NCBI GenBank assembly: GCA_036897485.1
Contig: JAYMTF010000171.1
Span: 1-47,489, forward strand
Direction: 5' to 3'
Source: Pelargonium nanum
Lineage: Eukaryota; Streptophyta; Magnoliopsida; Geraniales; Geraniaceae
Length of the DNA stretch: 47,489 nucleotides
Part shown: in pieces, positions 34,981 through 47,489 of the stretch
Numbering within the stretch: position 1 is the first letter of the stretch
How the letters are laid out: the number at the start of each line of letters is the position of its first letter
Notes under the pieces: model-generated
Seen by the model: only the letters and a program-made list of their open reading frames with translations
Told to the model about the DNA's origin: nothing
Database searches by the model: none
Made by a program: the position numbers and the translations under genes

Positions 34981-37900
34981 CTACATGTATTATTCTTCTC
35001 CCTGATTTTAACTAAAAACAAGAATTGACAACATGTTAAAGTGGAATCTGATATGCTAACAATCATTTCGTCCCTTAAACTCTATTTTTTGATAAGAGAT
35101 GGGTAGAGTTGATTTTACGTGATTGTTTGTAGTTATGTTTACATTTTTTTTTTTTTATAACTTGTGTGCCGATTTGTGAGTCGGGTAATAATATTGATTC
35201 CAATAGAATATTTAAAATTCTTCAACGCGTATCTCCCTTTCTTTTATTGTTGATTGATAATACATTAAAGGTGGTTTAAAAAATAATATTAACCACCCTC
35301 ACTAATCTACCTTGTCAACTAGTTTGTGCCTTTGTGATATATTTTTTTAATGAATAAAAACGTGTGTAGTTAAGTCCAATCAAATTGCCTAAAAAAGATT
35401 ATATATTGTTCATGGAATATAAATATAATCTAAAGTTTGGGACCATTTTTGCCATAACAAGAAATAATACACACCAAATGGTGTGTCATCAAAATGAATG
35501 CTATCACCTTGTGAGTTGTGACCTATTGGGGCATTGAGATGAGAGGCACCAAATAATGGTCACTAATGGACAATGTTTTTTGATGTTGACATACAAAGCC
35601 AACAACAAATCACTGAATTTTAAGCCATATTTTTCTACTTTTTTTGGCTAACAAAGACCATACCTTTTCAACTTGTCCCCTAATTTCTTTTTCCCATTCT
35701 TGGCCATTTTTTGGTGAAACTTCAGGTTGGAAGCCAATTTCAAAGCACCTTGTCTTCAATCTAAACTTGGGGAACCTTCACCATGTGACTACTAATTCAT
35801 TAAAAATATTAATAATTATCTTGTGATTCTCTTTTCATTAATGTTGGTCATTGATATTTTTTTTGTTAGGTAATGGATCCCTTTCTAAAATTTATATAGA
35901 ATATACTTTTTTTATTACTTTTAGTGCTTGTTACCATCGATACGTTAAAATGCATATTGAAATTGTGAGAACAATTCTCGAGTTTGATTTTTACAAAACA
36001 CACTTACAAAAAGGAGCATAGATTTTAACAAAAATTAAGTCTTGAAAAATTAAATATAGGTACTTGAGGACTAGAACGAAAAATATATATCAAAAGTGAC
36101 AAGCGTGAAAATGATGCAAAGTAATTATGCAAGAATAGACCCATTTTTTGTTTGTTTGATTTTGTGAGTCTAGCTAGCTAGCTAACCAGATAATCCACTA
36201 ATTTTGAATCCATTTTTTTTATATCCACATATTTTGCTAAATTGTCTTTACACCCTATAGATGTAGCTATGATAGACCCATTTAATGAAATTTCAAATTG
36301 CACAAATTGCTAGTTAGGTTACCAATGACAAATACAAAGATAAGGTCATTATCAACTAATGTCATTTGCCAATCCTTTAATTATGGTTCAAGGTTGGCCA
36401 AAAAACAACCACTAAATATATACTTATATTAGTACCAATACCAAATAGTAGTACAAATTAATTCATAGTTAAATCATTGCTTCACAAGAAACATCTAGGG
36501 CACATCAATTTCATGATGGTACAATGGACAAGAGATGTACTACAAAATAATATGTTGACATGCCTTTTATTTTATTCATTGAAGTTGACACCTTAATTAA
36601 TTAAAGTAATAGAGATTTGCTCAATTAAGATATATAAGTGTTTAAAAAAGTCCAAACCACTCACTATATATAATATATATCATCAAATCACCCACTAGGT
36701 TGGCTTGGTTCAATCCATGGCTTAATTTGTGCTTGATTACAACTAAAGCAATTGAAATTAATTAGCGTCAATGGGCGGCTAACTATATACATTTAAACAA
36801 AATAATTTAATTATATATATGTATAGATCATCTACTACAATTTGTTAATCAAATTAGTTAAAAGGTGGTTTTGAAACATTATGGACCCCAACTTTGGTTT
36901 GGTTTTGATCATGTAGTCATTTCGATTATAATTAAACAACATTAAAATAAAATTTATTTAGCTTGTTCCGGTAGGTTTTGACCTGAGCATACTAATTAAT
37001 TAGATTCAAAACACAACCTACCACGATCTAAAATATTTAAGAATACTAATTATGGATTACAACAATGAAGCATCATGCATGTTTGGCTTGGTCACTGCAT
37101 ACTCGTGATGGTGGGTCCCACATTGGACCGTCATGTGATTAATTTGTTTGATTAAGATGTTATAATATTTGATTAATTAATTCTTTAAGTGGGATCATAG
37201 TCCAATAAGTAATAAGAAAATAAACAAATAAATAAACAAAGGGCTATAAACAATGGTATCTTTAGAGATAATTGGGATTGTCAAGGGGGAATTAAGTAGG
37301 ATTAATACTAATTTGTCAAATGGCACACAACACATACCTATAAATACAATAATATATGTATGTATGTGTGTGATGTAAATATATATAATATGAGTGTTAT
37401 GGTTGAGTGGTGCATTTCACATTGGAATCTCCAACCCCTAAAATGCTCCTTTCATTAGTTAACACCCAAATAATGAAACCAAAACACTCATTAAACTAAT
37501 GAAATTGTTAAACAAAGGCAACAAAAACACACACACCAACATGTCTCTTTCCCTTGATTGAATACAAGAAAAAGATGTGTGAATAAACAAACCCAACCTC
37601 CATTGCTATGGTCCCCTTTGAATAGAATCACACATCATTTTCATGTGCCTCTCATCAATCCCTTCCCATCCTCCTCCTTGCCCACTACAATATTTTCCAT
37701 TTTAATTTCTTGATGACACAACTACATTACAATACAATGAATACTTGTTGTGACATGTTCGATTTCATCGTCACGTACACACTACGCACCCAATTTACGA
37801 TGACAACATCGAAAATGACACTCAACCCAATGGTTCGTTTTTTGTTGCTGTTGTGAAATTTGAGAGAGAAAAAAATTGTACAAGAAAAGGTTTTGTGAAG

Positions 37901-39416
37901 ATGACATGTGAGGGCCAAATCCAAAGTATCTTGGCATAGCTCTGTGCCATGCTTTGTGCTTTTGTTTTTGTTTTCTATTTTCATGAAGAGGGGTGTGTGA
38001 GACTTGGTGTAAAGTAAAAGAAGAAAGAAAAATGGAAATTTGTGTGACATAAGCTGTCCAAAAATACCCATAATATTCCAATATTTTCAAATGGATGGAT
38101 TGAGGAAGTGTGGGGCTGCCATTGTCAAGCAAAAAACAGTACAATAAAGCATAGAATATGGATCAAACTATTCAAGAGGGATAGATGGCCAAGGAAGTAG
38201 ATTAGCATGTGCAACTACACATGTCTTTAATTGAGGATGACTCAATAAAAAAATAATTCAAAATAAAATAAATGAACAGAAACGCGGATGAACACATCAT
38301 CATCGCCAAAAATCGGAATTAAAACCAGTGAAAATTGTTGTTAAAAGTCTCGATTCAAAAATAAAATCGTAATTTTTTATTTATTTTAGCACTTAACCCG
38401 CTAAATTATTAGGACGGCCTTGAGAGGGCCATGATGGGTACCCTAACTTTCTTCCCTTGTGAAAGGGGGCACTCATGTCAAGTACCACTCTATTATCATC
38501 ATCATTTTACAATTGATTTTGTTGTTTCTTTTGTTGTTTCTTTCTCACATTTGCACAACACACACCTCAATTTCCCTCCTTTGCTTGAAGACCCCACCAC
38601 CACCACCACCCATATTTCACAACTAATTTCATTTCACAAAGTTGACAAGACCTTCCTTGGATATGGAGATACTCTTCCAAATTACACATGGCCTCATTGT
38701 CTCCAACACTATAAAGTAATGAAAATATCCAAGGAAATTTATAGGGTTGGAAATTGGTTATTGGACTGACCTTAAAAACTTGAAGACACATGGGCAATGT
38801 CAATGAGTCAATGACCCCATGGCTCATATTGGTATGACTCTCTGACTTGTTCTCTTGCACTGCAATAATAATAATTATATCACTTTACTGTGGAAAAGTA
38901 ATGAGCATGCATTGAACAGTAGTAGTAGAGTAATATATGTAGGTGATTCTTTTGAAAAGGCATGGTGGTGGGTCAAGATAAGAATCCACAACATCCCAAA
39001 ACAGGAGAGAGAGAGAGAGGCCTTTCTGTTGTAAGAAATCATGGCTTGCACAATGAATTCTTTCCTTTATGTGGGAATTTCAATGCCAATGCCATGAGTC
39101 CACTTTACAATATGGGATGGTTGGAGTAAGGCTAAAGATTGATAATATAAACAAAAGGACACTCATTTATTGCAATCTTGAATCCACCATCACCATGGGA
39201 TATATGATGAAACATTGAAATGAAATCACAAACACACAGTAGAGGAAGCTACTGTTTACAATCCCCACTCACAAAGAATCCCATTAATGGGCCTTTTTGT
39301 ATTTGTGGTTGCAAACCCAACTCCCTCATCTTTGGTAAAATCATCGTGTGCATCTCTCTCTCTCTCTTCTTTCAAGCATTAAAAATTCACCTCATATTTT
39401 ACTTGTGTAGGTTTTC
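34981..39416. other. AT-rich intergenic sequence
   Basis: No supported gene. Overlapping minus-strand frames at 37.7-38.1 kb and a plus-strand frame at 38.4-38.8 kb look like chance. A short (CCA)n tract lies near 38592-38610. Confidence 0.5.
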
Positions 39417-39760
39417 TTAACACTCTTCTTGATGTGTTGGTAAAACAAGAGAGATGGACATGACAGATAAGATACCCATGTAAGATTTTATAAGACTCCC
39501 CTAAAATGCAGGTTGAATAAGAGGAGAGATGGCAAGTCAGATTAAACACCGATGTGAGATTCATTAACACTCTTTTAATGTGCATGTTAGATAAAATGAG
39601 AAATGAGCAAGCCAAATAAGCTACGAATGTGAAATTTCTTAACACTTCTTTAATGTGCAGTGTTGGACAAGAAGAGTGATGGTCAAACTGAATGAGATCC
39701 CGATGTGGGATCCGGCCTTAACACTCCTAATGTGCAATGAATTATTAGATAAAATCAATT
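39417..39760. repeat. Degenerate tandem repeat, period about 75 bp, about 4.5 copies
   Basis: Each unit runs AACACTCTT-TTAATGTGCA, then GATAAAATGAGAGATG-like, then CAAATAAGATACCGATGTGA-like. Units begin near 39418, 39493, 39565, 39640 and 39719. Divergence between units is substantial, so the array is old. The unit ends in a GATGTGGGATC word; I recall similar words in plant interspersed repeats, but cannot place it in a family. Confidence 0.75.
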
Positions 39761-42110
39761 CTAATATCATGTTAAATGTAATATTAAGATACATGTGTTA
39801 ATAAAGTTTAACTTGGACCACTGTACGTACGTACAATTTATTAACAGAAACTCTTTCTTTTGACAGTTGATTAGCTAGGCTCCACTGCAAAAGCCAACCA
39901 CTGAAATGATTCATGTTTGTTTGGTTGAGGTAAGTGGGTACACATGACATGGTATCCAATCCAACATAGAATGGATTTTATATATGGATGGATAGCATGT
40001 AGAGTACTTGGATTGGTCTGATGTGTGACCAAAATCTATTATATTTTTTATAAAGTTGATTCTCATGAAATGATCTCCCATCAATAGCCACAGAGGTGTG
40101 TACTATGTTTTTAATCCATCTTTTTTCCTCTTTCTGACACTACCACATTCTGTAACAGTGAAGCTTCAACTTGAAGGTGACAACCTCAAGAATCAGATCT
40201 CACTTTGGACCAAATAATGCTAGTGCAAATATTAGGTATTTCAACAAATCTTGTCTAAAAAGTAACCAATATAACTTTCCTTCTCTTGATACAAAAATAA
40301 AGAATTTTACAAATAGTTCTTTATAATGAAACAAAATGGTTCGAACAATCTAAAGATTAGAGTAGGTTTTATGCAAAAAGAGTAGAAGTATAGGCTTTTT
40401 ACTCTAATTTTTTTTGTTGTTGTTGAAAGAAGCTTAATCAACAGAAGTCGAGTACGGAGAAACAAATAGTTTGTTACAAAACCAATAGAATTATTCACAA
40501 TAGTTTCAGGCATCCCACAAACGGGTGTGACATTGGATTAATTATTAATGTAAGTCACACAATTAAGCTGAATTGTTCACATTTTTTCTTCTTCAAATTA
40601 CTTCTATCTCTTAGTGATAGACTAGGAATTTTTCACTACCATAAAACAAAATGGGCCATCTATAGTAAAAGTTACAGGGCAGAGTAAATGGATTGGGCCT
40701 CATAATGGGCTCCACCATGAGCTGTGTGTGACATGAATTGTACAATAAATCAACCAAAAACACTTGGTCTAATCAAGATTGATTTGTAGTGTGGTAATGG
40801 AGTGTGGATAGTGATTGGACATGCTAGGGTTGTCCCCTCCATGTCCTCACATTGTTCATCACTCTTTCCAGATCCACATTCATAGAAACAGTGGATCAAG
40901 ACATCTTGGAATTATGCCTCATTTGTTCACTTGTGTGAAAACAATAGCTACTCAATAGATAGTAGATTCCTTTATCCCTTTCTTTTCATAGTTTCATCTA
41001 TACAATTGTAGGGTCTTCAAGTTACATATTTTTGGGTAACAATTGACTGAAAACAACATGATCATACTGCTTGTTTGTTAACTTTGTGGGCCTCCATTTT
41101 CCATTGTCGTGTCGGATATATAGCTCATGTAGAGAGAAAACGTGTTTGGTAAATTTTTTTGACTTGAAACTCCTTCAACATTTACAACATCAACAAAGAG
41201 AGAGAAGAATTTTAGAATAAGAGCAAAGTAGTTAATGCAATCCGACTTGTTTGATAACGAGAACTACAACTTCAATGACTATTATTACTTCTTTCTTCTT
41301 CTTTTTTTCCATCTCATTTTGCTTTTACAAAAATATTTTCTTTGTAGAGTTAACAAACAAGCAATTAATTCTTTTATTTATTTAGAATTGAAACCTTGGA
41401 AAACAAGTCTTGAAGTTTAGTGTGAAAGAAAGTTTACCAAAAACTCATAAAGAAATGTTGAAAGGTTGAGAGCATCACTTATCATAGACCTAACACACCT
41501 ACTTTCAATAAGGTTGAGACTTGAGACTAGAGAACTGAAGACCATGACATTGAATACAACTAAAAAAGCACTCACTTGACTTTTATCCTTATATGCCAGT
41601 CTTTTTAAAAATGGTCTACCTAGTACATTATACATTATCACCAATTGTGATTTGAAACTACCTTTTTTCTTTTCTGTCTCACAGTCTTATTCTTATCCTC
41701 TTAATGAATACAATGAAAGAGAAGTTTTATTTAGAAAATGTGAATTTGCTTCTTCAACAAGAAGCTTCATGGAGAAAATAATGAAGCCTTGCCTACTTTA
41801 AAGAAAGACATTTATCATATGCAACAAGAGAAAAAGAAAGGTCCTATCATTATGTGTCACTGCTTGAGAAAGAAGATAGGCATTGATTGTTACCAGCAAC
41901 AAGTGGTAGAAGAATAAATGGATACCCATGTCATCAGGACATTCTAAAATAGATTAGAGATCTTTTATATTAGAATTTAACCACTACATCACTTGTATAT
42001 TTAAAAAATAAATTGTACACTAAAATTATTGTAAAATATATAGCATCACTAAAAAATATCTTTACATTAATATATGACTTTCTTTGGTGTTTAGAGAGCC
42101 CCCATAATTT
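39761..42110. other. AT-rich intergenic sequence upstream of KRR1
   Basis: No gene, RNA or bounded element recognised. Confidence 0.5.
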
Positions 42111-42121
42111 TAGATAAATTA

Positions 42122-42300
42122 TGGGCCTTGTAAGGGCCTATAATAAAAAAGATAAATAAAGGGCCTCTTCCTGGGCTTTGTAAGGGCCCATAAAAGCCCG
42201 TTTTGTTATAGGGTCCAATGACCCATTATAGCTGTAAACAAAACCACCCCCGTCTCGCCGCCGATTTGCCCTAGACAAGAACCCTAGCATAAACCTAAAA
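42122..42300 (+). promoter_or_regulatory. KRR1 promoter with site II and telo-box-like motifs
   Basis: TGGGCC (42122-42127), TGGGCT (42172-42177) and GGGCCCA (42184-42190) are site II-type elements. AACCCTAG at 42280-42287 and AAACCTAAAA just after resemble telo boxes. Site II plus telo box is the known promoter code of plant ribosomal and ribosome-biogenesis genes, bound by TCP and Trb factors. Two of the site II blocks form a tandem duplication with a 50-bp period. Confidence 0.65.
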
Positions 42301-42412
42301 CCCCTCTCTCTCAAACTTCAAATTTCAGAAAAAGCCTCATAAATTTGCAAACTTTATCTCATTGGGTGCATCTTCTCAGCTTGAATTGAATATTAGATAA
42401 GCAAAACGTAGG

Positions 42413-46275
<3,863 letters not shown>

Positions 46276-46584
46276 GTTGTGTTTGTCGTCATTGTGGTGT
46301 GGGGTAGTTTTGGGAATGAGATAATTTTTGTGCAAGGACAGTCATGTTCCAGCTATGTCATAAGGCTCTATAGTAGCAAAGGGAATGAGTTATGTGATAG
46401 ATGTGGAATTTAATGTTATCATTTTACAATAACAATGAAACAATTATTATTATGCAGTTGAGTCATTTTGCAGTGGAGAAACATACATGAGGCAAAACAC
46501 CCTTAAATTGTCATTTCTAATAAGCTCTTATATTCCCCTGGAAAGGTATAACCAAATATACTTCTTTCATTCTTTATCCACTCA

Positions 46585-47011
46585 GAGGATGTTTGGATTA
46601 GCTTCTCAAAAATAGTTTATAATAGCAGTTTTGTGGTTCAACTCTTTTAAAAATGAAGCAGTTTAACTGTTTGGATAAAAATGTTGTTGAGAAATACTAA
46701 TACTTAATTGATGTGTTATGAATTATAGTTAAGAAAAATAAATAACTATAATAATATTAAAGGTAACCAATAAAATGAATTATAGAAAAAATATATGAGT
46801 AATTAAAAGAAAGATGGAAGGACATAAATGTCTTTTACTTAATCAAAATAACTATTTTTAAGTGTTCAAGAGCTGAAAAATCAGAAGCTGGAAGTACCCA
46901 GCTCTTTTATTTTAGCTTATGAGCTATTTTAGACGTAATCAAACACTGAAAAAAGCTATTTTGTGCTCATGAGCTTGTTTGACCAGCTCATGAGCTAGTC
47001 CAAACACCCTC
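46585..47011. mobile_element. Non-autonomous TIR element (MITE-like), 427 bp
   Basis: Imperfect terminal inverted repeats, GAGGATGTTTGGATTAGCTT at the left and the complement of GAGGGTGTTTGGACTAGCTC at the right (17 of 20 match), are flanked by TCA on both sides. A 3-bp duplication suggests PIF/Harbinger or CACTA relatives, but I cannot assign the superfamily. It lies about 300 bp beyond the KRR1 stop. Confidence 0.7.
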
Positions 47012-47092
47012 TCAGTGTCATCCTATCAAGAACATGTATAAGACCATTTCCTTTTCATTAGCTCCCTGCATTTGCGCGTGTTACCTTTTTGT

Positions 47093-47489
47093 TGTTTTTT
47101 TTATGGGAAATTGTAAGCTCTTATTGAATAGATGAATCCAAAACTAACAAATCGTCGAGTTGGATGGGACATACAACTCCCACCCAACCGCTGATCCAGT
47201 CTATACCAGAATCAACATTAGACCTAACAAAACTAGAAGAATCTTTAAACTAAAGCAACATAAAGCAGCAGCAAAAACAAATGAAACCCAAATTTTTGAA
47301 GCCCAAATCTTCGAACCCAAAACCATGTACTCTTTCTAATCGAGTATTAAGATGAAACTCAAATCAGGGGCACTGGGTAAATCCTCCCCCCCAATCTGTC
47401 GGACGATCACACACATCCACCAAAGAACCACCTCCTTGACTTGCCGGACCAGACCCCAATAGTCTCGGCTTACCCGTGACCTGACCCTA
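47093..47489 (-). mobile_element. 3' end of a retroposon (LINE-like), partial at the window edge
   Basis: Read on the minus strand, the edge sequence ends in TTCAATAAGAGCTTACAATT and an A-run (T-run at 47094-47102 on plus), as plant LINE 3' ends do. No protein domain is visible in the part seen, so other retroposed transcripts are possible. Confidence 0.5.

Noticed and set aside
37727-38144. Two overlapping minus-strand frames of 114 and 120 codons
   Set aside because: They use different frames over the same DNA, show no domains or conserved phrases, and have chance composition.
38431-38769. 112-codon plus-strand frame
   Set aside because: Low complexity (His/Thr runs from a CCA tract) with no recognisable domain.
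23392-42412. Search for conserved microRNA precursors and tRNA genes in the gene-poor stretches
   Set aside because: None of the common mature miRNA sequences I know, and no complete tRNA, was seen by eye; a computed hairpin scan was not possible.

Overview
The window is nuclear DNA of a flowering plant. Genes carry spliced GT-AG introns, intergenic DNA is AT-rich, and there are plant-type MITEs, LINE and SINE insertions and plant-only families (PGG/ankyrin, CYSTM, BOI-like RING). A eudicot, probably a rosid, fits best; I cannot name the species.

Layout. 1-959: the last two exons of a gene ending in an arginine/serine-rich tail (+). 2848-6456: a three-exon 2-oxoglutarate/Fe(II) oxygenase-like gene (+). 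7180-20926: a tandem cluster of three minus-strand ankyrin-PGG membrane protein genes, called A, B and C here. 22682-23391: a small CYSTM-module gene (-). 23.4-30.4 kb: about 7 kb without a recognisable gene. 30453-31641: a BOI/BRG-type RING E3 ligase gene (+). 31.6-42.4 kb: a gene-poor 10.7 kb stretch with a very clean SINE and a degenerate tandem repeat. 42413-46275: the 12-exon KRR1 ribosome-biogenesis gene (+). The right edge holds a TIR element and the 3' end of a retroposon.

The most interesting part is the ankyrin-PGG cluster. All three genes start with a domain that looks like the N-terminal half of a Ty1/copia Gag protein. It is joined through an acidic, microsatellite-derived linker to ankyrin repeats and a four-helix PGG membrane domain. 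I rebuilt exon chains whose phases agree throughout: C is intact (781 aa); A has three extra phase 1-1 cassette exons, has lost one conserved exon, carries PGA in place of PGG and has a frameshifted tail; B has an in-frame stop between the second and third membrane helices. The cluster appears to have grown by segmental duplication that also copied part of the neighbouring oxygenase intron, and its introns have collected MITE and LINE insertions. Family knowledge (ACD6/ITN1-like proteins) suggests defence or stress signalling at membranes. The Gag-like fusion and its role are my inference.

Exon borders were placed by reading splice sites and phase by eye; no transcript data or searches were available.
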